Shown in pieces: positions 12,801 through 18,139 of a stretch of 35,791 nucleotides of DNA. Made by a program: the position numbers and the translations under genes. The notes under the pieces are model-generated. The model searched no databases. It was not told where the DNA came from and worked only from the letters and a program-made list of their open reading frames with translations. The stretch's first letter is position 1. Each line of letters begins with the position of its first letter. The stretch spans positions 1 through 35,791 of the forward strand of contig SSEV01000077.1 of assembly GCA_008015095.1 (NCBI GenBank), read 5' to 3'. This DNA comes from Lysobacteraceae bacterium. Its GTDB lineage: Bacteria > Pseudomonadota > Gammaproteobacteria > Xanthomonadales > Xanthomonadaceae.

Positions 12801-15800
12801 AAATAACCGCGATTTCGTCCGGCGTGCGCGCCGCCTGCGCCACCAGCAGATCCGTCAGGCTGCAATCGGAAGAATAGACATGGTCCGTCGCATTCCAATC
12901 GTGGAGCACGCGCTGCCTCAGCGCCGCCGGCAACAACGTCAAAGCGGACCATGGCGCATCGGCATGCCCCGCCAGCGCCCGCATGCAGGAACTGTAGATA
13001 TCCACCCAATCCTGGATCGACGACAGGTCGTAGCGCGCTGCGTCGTAACCGATCCGGAGTTCGTACTCGGGCTCGGTGACGGCTGCGCCTTCGCTGATGC
13101 GTTCGATCAGGCTGAACAGGAAAGCGTAGTTCGTGGCCTCGTAGCCTCCGAGCAATTGCGGACGCGCGCCGGCCGCATGTGCGGCATAACGATGGCTTTC
13201 GATATTGAACAGGGTATCGAACAGGCCGACTTCGACGCGATTGCGCATGCGCGAATAAATCGCCGAGAGCGGATATGCCGCTGCTTCGCGCATCCGGTCG
13301 AGCTGTCGATTGATCTCGGCGATGACCGCCTTGCCGGTGCTGTCGTCGGTGATGTTGAGCACCAGCGGCAAGGTGTTGACGCAACAGCCGGTAATGGTCT
13401 CGACGCCCGGGATTTCCTCCATGCGTCCATTCTGGATGACGCCGCAACGCACCTGGGCCACGCCGCCGACATAACGCAGGAACGCCGCATAACCGGCGAG
13501 CCACAGGCTGTTGACCGTCACGCCGAGTCGACGCGAGGCCTCGCGCACGTCATGCGCGAGGTCGGCGGCCAACGGCGCGACGTGCAAACGCACTTCGCGT
13601 ACGCCTTCCGATGGCGCCGTCGTTCGCGTCATCGGCAACGAGCACGCGGCGCCGTCCCACGGCAGCGAATCCCAATACGCTTCGAGCGCCGGATCCGCCG
13701 CCAGGCGCCGTTGCACGCGCAACAGGTCGGAGACCTCCGCGAGCGGTTTGACGGGGCGGGTCGAAGGCAACCCGAGGATTTGTCGGTAACCCGCGAGCAG
13801 GTCGTTGATCAGCAGGTCGATCGACCAGCCGTCGTGAATGAGGTGATGGATCGACAGCACCAGCGCGAATTCGCTCGCGTCCGTTGCCGCGACGAAAGCG
13901 TCGACCGAAAACAATGGCGCACGATCGATATGCACAGGGCCGCGACGCATTTTCTCGATGTGGGCGAGCGCGGCGTCGACTGCACCGTCTTCGGCGCGAT
14001 GCACGTCAAACCGGGGGTCAAGCGACTCGAGCACCAGCATGGTCGCATCGCCATCGTCCCATGGCCGGACGTAGGTGCGCAGACAGTCGTGCCGCTGCAC
14101 CCACTCGCCCAGTGCGCGGCGCAGGGCGTCCGCATCGCAGCGCTCCGGCATCTGATAGGCCATGAACACCTGATAGGTGTCCGGATGGCGGATCATCGTC
14201 CGCTGCATGTCGGTGGGCGCGTAGGCGGTGCTCAGCGCCATCGGCAACGTGTCGAGCCTGGCCTGGTCGAGATCGGCCAATGGAAAATCCGACGGCGTCC
14301 ACCGCTTGTTCTCGGGCGCGACACAATGCGCGATCACTTCGCGCAAGGCCGCGATCATGCCTTCCGCCATCCGTCCGCCGGCCTCGCCCCACATCCCGGC
14401 GTCGTGGAACAACGATATGATCAGCTCGCCGTCGCGGATTTCGCTTTCCACCGACAGCTCGTAGGGGTTGGCGTTGCCTTCGCCCAGTTCGATCGCCACC
14501 GTCGGCGCGGTCCGCCAGCCGGCCTGGCTGCGACGCACGACGCCCGAGAAATTGAACAGCACCGGCGGGGTACGGAACCCTTCGAACAGCGCACGCGCCT
14601 GAGCGTCGTCGGTGAGATAGCGCAGCGCATAGAAATCGCGACCGCGCTCGGGGACGGCTGCGCGCATTTCCTTCAACGCCATCAACCATGGTCCCAGACC
14701 TTGGCCGCCGGGCAGCGAGACCGCCAACGGGTGCACGCTGGTGAACCAGCCGACGGTGCGATCGATGCCCTGCTCGCCTGCGAAAGTTTCATCGCGGCCA
14801 TGCCATTCGACATCCAGCGCCAGCCTCTCCAGGCCGAGCGCACGACCGATCGCCAAGTAGCTCGCCGCCAGCACCAATTCCTCGGCCTTCTGGCGATAGC
14901 AGGCGGTGGCGCGTTCCAGCAATATGGCGGTCTCATCGGCCGGCAAACGGCATTCGCGGATCGCCATGCCGCTGGCGTGTTTGCCCGGCAGCGGCAGAGA
15001 TGCCGGGCACTGCGCCAATTCGGCCAGGAAGGGACGCCAGCGCGCCAGCCGCGAGGCCAGGTCGGCCTGCACCGCGTCGTGAAGCGCGCGCGCCCAAGCG
15101 CCATAAGCGATGCTCTTGCCCGGCAGGATGTCTTCAACGGGCAGCCCGTCCCGCGTGTACAACTGATGCAGGTCTTCCAGCAGCAGGCCGTGACTGATGG
15201 TGTCCACGATCAAATGATGCAGCACCCAGATGACACGCGAGCGTCCGGCGCCGATGAGCAGGGCGACCCGGAACAACGGCGCGCGATCGAGCGAAATCTC
15301 TGCAGCCAACGTCTCCCGCAAACGATCGCTTCGGGTATCCCAATCCGCGTGATCCGAATCCTCCGGCATCTCGACGACGACCGGTGATGGCAACGCCAAG
15401 CCGGGTTCGGCGATCGTCTGCGTCCATGCCGACGCATTGGCCGCATGCGCCGCATCGTGCAGCACGAATCCGGCGCGGAGCTCGTCGTGGTAATCGCACA
15501 GGCGCGACAGCGCCGCCTGCAGACGTTCCGGCTGCAGGCGTTCGTCGGCGTCGAACACCAGGCTCTGGCAGAAAATGCCCGGACGCGCGAGATCAAGCCG
15601 GAAAAACCAGCCTTGAATCGGCCCGAGGGGCGCTACGCCCGATACCGGCGCGTAGTCGCGCGTGCTGTGGCGTCGCGATCCGCGCAGCGCCGCGACGAAA
15701 TCGCCCAATCGCGGACGCGCCAGCAGCAGCGAGGAAGTGGCTTCGTAGCCCAAGCGTTTGAGCGCCGACATCACCACCAGCGCGGTCAGCGAATCGCCGC

Positions 15801-18066
15801 CCAAATGGATGAAGTGATCGTCGACGTCGACCCGCGGCTGCTGCAGCACATTGCCCCAGATCGCGGCGACTTCCGCTTCCAGCGGATCGTCGAAGGTGAT
15901 TTGCGGCGCGTCTTCGCCAGCGGCGTCGAGTGCGGCGAGCTGTTCGCGCAGGCGGCGGTAATCCGTCTTGCCGTTGGCCGTGAGCGGCAAGGACGGCAGC
16001 CAGACCAGGCGGTTGGGCATGGCCCATGCCGGCAACAACGCGGTGAGGCGCTCGCGCATGGCCGCCTCTTCCTGCGCCTGACCGGTGCAGAACGCCACCA
16101 GTTGCTTGCTGCCGGAAACGTCGACCACCAAAGTGGCTGCCTGCAGCACGCCGTCGATCGCGGTCAGCGCAGTCTCCACCTCGCCCGGTTCCAAGCGATG
16201 GCCGCGCAGCTTGATCTGACTGTCGACGCGGCCTGCGAACACCAGCTCGCCGGATGCGTCGAAACCGCAGAGATCGCCGCTGCGATACCAACGCAGACCA
16301 TCGGCGGCGACGAAACGATCGCGGGTCAATTCATCGCGACGCAGATATCCGTGGGTGACGCCGGCGCCGCCGATCTGCAGCTCGCCGACCGCGCCGCGCG
16401 GCAACGCATGTCCGAACCGGTTGCAGACCTTGACCGCGGTGTTGAGCATCGGCACGCCGATCGAGATCGCCTCGCGCGTATCGGGCACGCGATCGGCCAC
16501 CCAGGCGGTCGAGAGGATCGTGGTTTCGGTCGGACCGTAAGCGTTGACGTAGCGCACCCGGTCATGCCAGAGCCGGACCAGGTCATGATCCGGCGCGGAC
16601 CCCGCGGTCATCAGCACGCGTAACGTGGGCAATGCGTCGGGCGACAGGTATTTCGCGTACTGCGGCGGGAACGCACCGAACGTCACGCCGTGCGTGGTCA
16701 TGTACGCCTGCAGCGCCGACGGATCATCGATCGCCGCCGCCGGCAGGATCACGGTGGCGCCACCGTTGAGCAGGCACGAGTGGATCTCGGCCACCGATGC
16801 GTCGAAGGTGAACGGCGCGAATTGCGAAGAAACGTCGCCGTGCTCGAACCAACGCGTGATTTGGTCGACGAAGTTCGCCAAATTGCCGTGACTGACCAGC
16901 ACGCCCTTGGGCCGTCCGGTCGACCCGGAGGTGAAGATCACGTAGGCGGGGGTATCGATCGGGACGGTCTCGGCGACGAAAGCCTCGGCCGGAGCATCGG
17001 TCGATAGATCCTCCACCGCGATCGACAACACCTGCGGCAACGCCGCGGCCAGCGCAGCCGTATGCGCGCGTTCGGTGAGCACCACGCGCAGGCCGGTGTC
17101 TTCGACCATGCCGGCAAGCCGCGCAGCGGGCTGCCCGGCGTCCATCGGCACGAACGCGGCGCCGAGTTTGAGCACCGCATACTGCGCGGCCACCATCCGA
17201 TGGTTGCGATCGAACGCGACGCCGACGAAATCGCCGCGCGCGACGCCAGCCGCGCGCAACGCACACGCCCAGGCGGAAGACAAGGCATCAAGCTCGCCGA
17301 AGCACAGTTTGCCGCTTTCGTCGATCACCGCGTCGCGCTCGGAACCTTCGGCGACCACCGCAGCGAAGCGAAGATTCAAATCGCGCTCGACCGGCGCATC
17401 CTCGCCGTGCGCGACCCACGGCCGCAGGCGCGAACGCTCGTCGGTGCCTACCGTTTCTTCCGGCAGATTGGCCAATTCGGCCATCGCCGTCTGCGGCGCA
17501 TCGCGCAGGGCCAGGCGGAATCTGGTCCATAGCGCCGCGAGCAGACGCTGGTAGTCCTCGCTGCAGCGCTCGACGGCGCAATCGATCCGCCACAGCCCCT
17601 GTTCGCGCACGAGCGCGAAAACAGCGGACGGGCCGCCGGCCGGCACGCCCTGCAGATAAACCGCATGCGCCTGGCTCTGATCGGCCAGTCCGGGCCAAGC
17701 CGGATCGTCGGGCGCGAGTCTGAGATGCGGCGCCTCGACTTGAGCGCGGATCTCCGCGTAAAGCGTCTGCAGCGACGTGTCCGCATCGACACTGCTCGCC
17801 AATGGCCACACCCGGCTTTCGACGCCATCTTCGTACAAGCAGCAGACGACCGGCTCGTCGTCGTAGCGCAGCCAATGCAGGACCGCATGCCAAGCGGCCA
17901 ACGCCGCCCACGGATCGCGCGCATCATCGATGGGCAGACAAGCCATCGAGCGACGTCCGTGCGCGACGCTCACGCCAATCGCCATATCCCGCAGCGGGCT
18001 TGGGGTTTCCAGCGCATATCGGCGCAGGGTATCGCGTGCGTCCGCAGGCATCAGATCCGTCGACAT
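880..18066 (-). CDS. Four-module nonribosomal peptide synthetase fused to an ABC transporter ATPase
   Basis: This 5728-residue protein assembles a peptide on carrier-protein thioesters and carries an ABC ATPase at its C-terminus. Order seen: condensation C-lobe remnant (1-220); A1 (226-715), T1 (Ser759), E1 (H950-H951); C2 (H1407-H1408), A2 (1735-2235), T2 (Ser2285), E2 (H2478-H2479); C3 (H2929-H2930), A3 (3255-3750), T3 (Ser3795); C4 (H3982-H3983), A4 (4300-4810), T4 (Ser4851), E-like (4935-5370); ABC ATPase (5405-5728). Pocket residues read by alignment to GrsA suggest Ser for A2 and diaminobutyrate for A4; A1 and A3 share an unassigned pocket type. There is no thioesterase or reductase. 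The start ATG at 18066 has only a weak GGAA upstream; Met6 (18051) is an alternative. The gene lies 73 nt after the acyltransferase gene and overlaps the permease by 4 nt. The frame is open through the NRPS/ABC junction. Domain calls are firm; the product is inferred. Confidence 0.95.
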   Translation of the reverse strand: MSTDLMPADARDTLRRYALETPSPLRDMAIGVSVAHGRRSMACLPIDDARDPWAALAAWHAVLHWLRYDDEPVVCCLYEDGVESRVWPLASSVDADTSLQTLYAEIRAQVEAPHLRLAPDDPAWPGLADQSQAHAVYLQGVPAGGPSAVFALVREQGLWRIDCAVERCSEDYQRLLAALWTRFRLALRDAPQTAMAELANLPEETVGTDERSRLRPWVAHGEDAPVERDLNLRFAAVVAEGSERDAVIDESGKLCFGELDALSSAWACALRAAGVARGDFVGVAFDRNHRMVAAQYAVLKLGAAFVPMDAGQPAARLAGMVEDTGLRVVLTERAHTAALAAALPQVLSIAVEDLSTDAPAEAFVAETVPIDTPAYVIFTSGSTGRPKGVLVSHGNLANFVDQITRWFEHGDVSSQFAPFTFDASVAEIHSCLLNGGATVILPAAAIDDPSALQAYMTTHGVTFGAFPPQYAKYLSPDALPTLRVLMTAGSAPDHDLVRLWHDRVRYVNAYGPTETTILSTAWVADRVPDTREAISIGVPMLNTAVKVCNRFGHALPRGAVGELQIGGAGVTHGYLRRDELTRDRFVAADGLRWYRSGDLCGFDASGELVFAGRVDSQIKLRGHRLEPGEVETALTAIDGVLQAATLVVDVSGSKQLVAFCTGQAQEEAAMRERLTALLPAWAMPNRLVWLPSLPLTANGKTDYRRLREQLAALDAAGEDAPQITFDDPLEAEVAAIWGNVLQQPRVDVDDHFIHLGGDSLTALVVMSALKRLGYEATSSLLLARPRLGDFVAALRGSRRHSTRDYAPVSGVAPLGPIQGWFFRLDLARPGIFCQSLVFDADERLQPERLQAALSRLCDYHDELRAGFVLHDAAHAANASAWTQTIAEPGLALPSPVVVEMPEDSDHADWDTRSDRLRETLAAEISLDRAPLFRVALLIGAGRSRVIWVLHHLIVDTISHGLLLEDLHQLYTRDGLPVEDILPGKSIAYGAWARALHDAVQADLASRLARWRPFLAELAQCPASLPLPGKHASGMAIRECRLPADETAILLERATACYRQKAEELVLAASYLAIGRALGLERLALDVEWHGRDETFAGEQGIDRTVGWFTSVHPLAVSLPGGQGLGPWLMALKEMRAAVPERGRDFYALRYLTDDAQARALFEGFRTPPVLFNFSGVVRRSQAGWRTAPTVAIELGEGNANPYELSVESEIRDGELIISLFHDAGMWGEAGGRMAEGMIAALREVIAHCVAPENKRWTPSDFPLADLDQARLDTLPMALSTAYAPTDMQRTMIRHPDTYQVFMAYQMPERCDADALRRALGEWVQRHDCLRTYVRPWDDGDATMLVLESLDPRFDVHRAEDGAVDAALAHIEKMRRGPVHIDRAPLFSVDAFVAATDASEFALVLSIHHLIHDGWSIDLLINDLLAGYRQILGLPSTRPVKPLAEVSDLLRVQRRLAADPALEAYWDSLPWDGAACSLPMTRTTAPSEGVREVRLHVAPLAADLAHDVREASRRLGVTVNSLWLAGYAAFLRYVGGVAQVRCGVIQNGRMEEIPGVETITGCCVNTLPLVLNITDDSTGKAVIAEINRQLDRMREAAAYPLSAIYSRMRNRVEVGLFDTLFNIESHRYAAHAAGARPQLLGGYEATNYAFLFSLIERISEGAAVTEPEYELRIGYDAARYDLSSIQDWVDIYSSCMRALAGHADAPWSALTLLPAALRQRVLHDWNATDHVYSSDCSLTDLLVAQAARTPDEIAVIFGDARLTYRELDARTNRLARHLRQLGVGREIIVGVCMQRSVEMVVALHAILKAGGAYAPLDPELPAQRLSGMLQEVGATLVLTQREIETGVLAQLEYDVRLLSLDDGQDVSADQSDEPMVGHAGPRDLAYVIFTSGSTGKPKAAMNEHGPVINRIEWMQHACSLRGGDRVLQKTPFAFDVSVWEFFWPFMVGATLVVAAPGGHRDPEYLGRTIRECGITTIHFVPSMLQAFANAGEIPACTCLKRVFVSGEAMPAALASKFLSESNAELHNLYGPTEAAIDVSYYHIADASIVSVPIGRPIWNTHLYILDTHGRPLPPGVVGELYIGGLAVGRGYYGQAALTAEKFVDSPLAPGERLYRTGDLARWRADGQIEYLGRTDHQIKIRGFRVELGEIESALDAHENVRQSLVMLRKDGAQPQLVAYVVARSLDLGDADARHGLISDLATRLKAALPEYMVPAAFVMLEEMPVNANGKADRARLPEPDASAYLRNEHAAPEGEVETALHEIWAAVLNHDGFGVTDGFYAVGGDSIMAIQVVAAAARRGLSLTQRQVIEGASIRAIAAQIAPANASESPSAAVGAVASPAVDGPIAGVQRLLPIQIDYFAQGRQEIDRYARFAAFALPHGVTLEQLRRALHALVLRHDAMRLRFRETASGWVAQYRPEGLLIDDPVYAEAIVEMTDDGRSAEALAADALAALDIRKGRLLRWQVCRRADGDRLVWVMHHLVADDASWRVLESDLPVALEAARQGMPPSFGPPSLSLQAWAAQVHDFALGAEAQNERDYWLRQLTDDSTRLLGADGADEIASESATRTFELALEAHTTTGLLRHAGDDVEMHALLAAALVRALGLHLAADTVRIDLEGRGRPEEARLGATIGCLAASYPQRFEAVRATPAQALQSIRRTLAALPRDGLGYGALRHLALDEAIEEACVALGGQPSDVLFKYLGRCAAGFEGGAVCGPARPRRHALRVTAAILDGRLRLSFDYAEGQLDDDGVRAIAERMRAAIDEFTAPSSTSSRDGGASSLSPDDLAKLRGRFPGMLDAYFCSPMQQGLLIFSGDGKEMPYISQLRIGFDGIDSARLRSSWKKVIERHSALRTGFVDAGKDALIQWVGDCADAQWREVDARDAAEGGAAALERCAHEDVSKGFVLEQSPLMRFTLVRTKAEEAYLIWTYHHAIIDGWSVNLLLQELFEHYAGTAQATTAPAYRDYIDWLRALDVSGAKSYWSGYFRGLDVGTATRSPLNDGAVPQTSSSDWKSTRVCLLNVSEADSEKLARLAKSQGVSLGTLMLAGWGVVLGKYLSEDEVLFGYTTSGRSAPVVDIDTMVGLFINSLPIRANCVAETTIKSLLRDIQRQQLDNDEHAAVSLAEIQRIAGLRSGESLFSTLVTIENFPRDSVLQSLSKADDLRVFDINGTGQTTLGLNLVVYPGDCLSLELVYQASLYKSEQVEELLRRFGNLLSSMASCDAASSLSELSVLDAAELRRAVEDWNATAISLSGDANLPEAFERMAHERGDALALVFGEDTWSYARLASEVQSVANALRANGVRRGDTIALSMSKGPQLVAAMIGIMAVGAAYVPVAVDCPTERRAFIVADAGIVWTLTSRSDHDAVMPGAGPCLIYEDLGSDHADTAAPPASGDSAAQAGDRAYIIYTSGTTGHPKGVAISHRALLNFCGWCRQARLFDQNSRVTQFAPYTFDASAGEIFGSLLAGCELHLLPESLIVEPAALQAYLLDAGIEFSAFPPPYLQQLDPARVPPRFTLLTAGSAPSPEMVRTWGRHCRYINGYGPTETTILSTAWICEPGEAETGALSIGRPICNTSVYVVDRLGQLCPPGLIGEIWIGGDGVANGYLNRPELDEQVFLPDRWRPGGRVYRTGDLGRWREDGQIEFVGRRDRQVKLRGFRIELDEIESRLLAHPQIAEAAVAVRGEDQERRLLAWVVAQGEVDQAALLDDVRGFLRGALPEYMLPQAMAVVASMPLTGNGKIDIKALPEPDIAVSVEANEAPRDALEQALAEVWAETLQLPVEKVSRDANFFALGGHSLLAMRVVAQLRERLKVEIGVTDMLANPVLQDFASVARNASADVMPPILAVPRDTALPLSFAQQRVWFVSQIEDVSRSYHIPGVLRIRGDLDVDVLRRSLDAAVARHEVLRARFAVQNEEPVQTFAPADMGFPIAIEDVRGADDPEQSLQASMLEVASMPFDLATGPVLRGKLVQTAAHEYFLLVVFHHIVMDGWSIELLLREIATLYNAFHAGLDDPLPPLPVQYADYAHWQRNWMNDTAMQRELDYWVEALREAPVLLELPSDRPRPAQQDYAGDTYAFRIDAATTSVLKEMCVRHQTTLYTAVLAAWAVVLSRLSNQTDIAIGVPVANRAHADTQGLVGFFINTIVVRVDLASPITVGDLIDSTHSRVLSGQAHNQLPFERVVDAVQPPRSSAHTPIFQTMVSRQDSNMGSIELQGLSVELVPPIAPSSKFDLTLDIGETEDGVEMSIEYATSLFDRTSIERFSGYLRRVLEVMATDESAVLRRIPMLDEEETHRLLVEFNDTERPDLIDRTWPAMFAAQAAATPDRVAAECDDQRLTYRDLDERSNRYAHALRGLGAGAGEVIALLDARGCDLLCMIVAVLKAGAAYLPLDPTHPPQRWLEVLEDAQPGLLLVGDRYATEQRWLKRKWRTGKTLSLSELDAPAPEGAVLPPPQLDDLAYVLFTSGSTGKPKGVMIEHRGMINNMRGKFEPLSLGADDVIAQTASQCFDISVWQFLTAPLLGAKVVIVSSATTRDPEALLDRLVASGVTVWEPVPSVMQVILPFRRALPALRWVLPTGEALSRELVTRWFEQYPQVPLMNAYGPAECSDDVSFQPIYGPVERVLIGRPVANARLHLVDDALMLVPTGVVGEIAISGPVVGRGYHRRPEETAAAFRENPYARDDADRRLYLTGDLGRRHPDGGIEFVGRKDFQIKIRGFRVELGEIENCLERHPLVREVVVVARELGDSGDRQLVAYVTLDEVVDVEALRAHVRKQLPDYMVPAAIVVMDALPLTANGKIDRKQLPEPAMTALARRDYVAPTPGVESDIAEVWSALLKMPQVGRDDSFFDLGGDSIILIRMLARLRDRGLHIGVTDIYRLQTVAAIAAGATVQTVGAELPLEQRLCAEGWPHAFVELDGDRRALLVDAAGSEHGERLRSLLRNVESVDYVRVCADPQGVATRLLDAGPSAFDASDALAATGVAHAIGAMLSPPPRDATIVERFPLTAAQRNLLPWRQRDGVECIEVRGWHSAEALRRAFATVACQEDLLRAVADIGVGAWGLLDPAVVAAHPIPAVRLRRNEPAEIAAEHGLAALESARGATPLAYAAAWLSLSDTHHYLLLSVDHLIWDGLSVPALQRRLQAVLAGQDAAPVGRFADFAVESAGAGDAAAEAAFAAGFPRAPVATAMAATRAALAARAHGPLRILCLSAPLRMDTAPAEQAFEYFRDLAHALLGVSEVGLTLQHHGRRRGNRDWFDRVGLFLDKVPVVVDAGSTLADAVRKSTELQRCGLGYLEMEARAVAAGETPTLPPLNEEVLFNFQTESGPSDPRSNALGIARMQEKLRDYSGLLFEARTQDGDLLMTCAFRGDDDTGNFMTKMTDDGARMLADTLHPGAAETATGNAMASASMGAQASEDYTLVVRDVRKRYGDFEAVKGVSFHVRRGRCFGILGPNGAGKTSLLAMIEGLIPISSGSISIFGMDVATQMPLIQKHLGVQLQQNNYFQFLTVAQLLKFYQQLRAAVGGKREGPSADWLLERLNLRDKLKFKVDELSGGQKQRLSIAIALLEDPDVIFLDEPTSALDPQSRLYTWEFIEQLKADGRKTIILTTHYMEEAERLCDEIMIMNDGRVIAQGEPAALVRGLEIEHSISLQTGKHGVGRLDLARLNALPGAIAHEWDPRVSILRVTTRDVPITLPALLALIGECGVEILHIDVDRPTLEDVFLSHTGKELRE
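883..1953 (-). other. ABC transporter ATPase domain fused to the NRPS C-terminus
   Basis: Residues about 5405-5728 form a complete nucleotide-binding domain: Walker A GPNGAGKTS (near 5446), Q-loop region LQQNNYF, signature LSGGQKQR, Walker B VIFLDEP, D-loop SALDPQ and switch His in TTHYMEE, followed by a C-terminal extension ending near LEDVFLSHTG, as in DrrA/CcmA-like drug exporters. The junction (5371-5404) is a low-complexity linker containing several Met. Met5372 (ATG at 1953-1951) has GGAAA just upstream and could serve as an internal start for a free ATPase. Confidence 0.92.
893..897 (-). promoter_or_regulatory. Ribosome binding site of the ABC permease
   Basis: AAGGA on the minus strand lies 9 nt before the permease ATG, inside the last codons of the NRPS-ABC gene. 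Together with the ATGA stop/start overlap it supports coupled translation of ATPase and permease. Confidence 0.7.
1957..6550 (-). other. NRPS module 4: C4-A4(probable Dab)-T4-degenerate E-like domain
   Basis: C4 begins LPLSFAQQRVWF and has HHIVMDGWS, as in LCL domains. A4 pocket residues read D-I-W-E-L-T-A-D-D. Three acidic residues (E278, D330, D331) suit a basic side chain, and from memory this signature belongs to 2,4-diaminobutyrate domains of Pseudomonas synthetases. T4 is GGDSI (Ser4851). The last domain (about 4935-5370) looks like an epimerase (VLFNF near its end, QHHGR in place of EGHGR), but the His motif is DHLIWDGLS (first His lost, second kept) and the catalytic Glu is Gln. It may be a dead epimerase or a repurposed release domain. 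Confidence 0.8.
1958..1962 (-). promoter_or_regulatory. Possible internal ribosome binding site before the ABC ATPase
   Basis: GGAAA on the minus strand stands 4 nt before an in-frame ATG (1953) in the linker between the E-like domain and the ATPase. It is weak and short; it may be the remnant of a former separate ATPase start or an active internal one. Confidence 0.3.
6562..9732 (-). other. NRPS module 3: C3-A3-T3
   Basis: C3 has HHAIIDGWS and an N-terminal CSPMQQGLL stretch typical of condensation domains that follow an epimerase (DCL type), matching its position after E2. A3 pocket residues read D-A-G-A-L-A-G-I-L, closely related to A1 and unlike any signature I recognise. T3 is GGHSL (Ser3795), the non-epimerase form, and no E domain follows, so residue 3 should keep its L configuration. 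Confidence 0.85.
9770..14250 (-). other. NRPS module 2: C2-A2(Ser)-T2-E2
   Basis: C2 has an intact HHLIHDGWS motif. A2 pocket residues read D-V-W-H-F-S-L-I-D, essentially the known serine signature (DVWHFSLVD in EntF), so Ser is a confident prediction. A2 has KPKAA where KPKG(V/A) is usual in core A3. T2 is GGDSI (Ser2285). E2 keeps HH and the Glu of its EGxGR motif (EGRGRP), GLGYGALRH and FKYLG, but shows HHxxxDD instead of HHxxxDG and GCLA where GWFT is usual, so its activity is uncertain. The likely output is D-Ser. Confidence 0.85.
14311..17391 (-). other. NRPS module 1: A1-T1-E1 (loading module with epimerase)
   Basis: A1 has TSGSTGRPKGV and YGPTETT, and its A10 NGKTD keeps the catalytic Lys. 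Pocket residues at GrsA positions 235/236/239/278/299/301/322/330/331 read D-A-A-A-M-A-A-I-L. I know no assigned match; a small residue at 239 suggests a roomy hydrophobic pocket. T1 is GGDSL (Ser759), the GGDS form typical before epimerases. E1 has the epimerase hallmarks: PIQGWFF, a His motif HHLIVDTIS (Thr where Gly is usual), VEWHGRD keeping the catalytic Glu, RTVGWFTS and VLFNFSG. Residue 1 is therefore expected to be the D-form if E1 is active. Confidence 0.85.
17422..18066 (-). other. NRPS N-terminal remnant resembling the C-lobe of a condensation domain
   Basis: Residues 1-215 precede the first adenylation domain and contain no HHxxxDG motif. Their pattern (a helix around WAALAAWHAVLHWLRY, strands around PVVCCLYEDG, a terminal helix around YQRLLAALWTRF followed by a linker into A1) resembles the second lobe of a condensation domain. 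The first lobe, which carries the catalytic histidine, is absent. It could be an evolutionary leftover on a loading module or a docking/structural element. The resemblance is by eye and remote, so confidence is moderate. Confidence 0.5.
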
Positions 18067-18139
18067 GTGAGTTTCCGTAGCGCAAATGGGTGCACGGCTA
18101 TCGTGTGACCGGCGTTGGGAGCGGGAGATCTGCGCGGGC

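Noticed and set aside
18067-18139. Promoter or terminator in the largest intergenic gap (73 nt)
   Set aside because: No convincing -35/-10 pair, inverted repeat or T-run was seen; the gap is better explained as an operon spacer.
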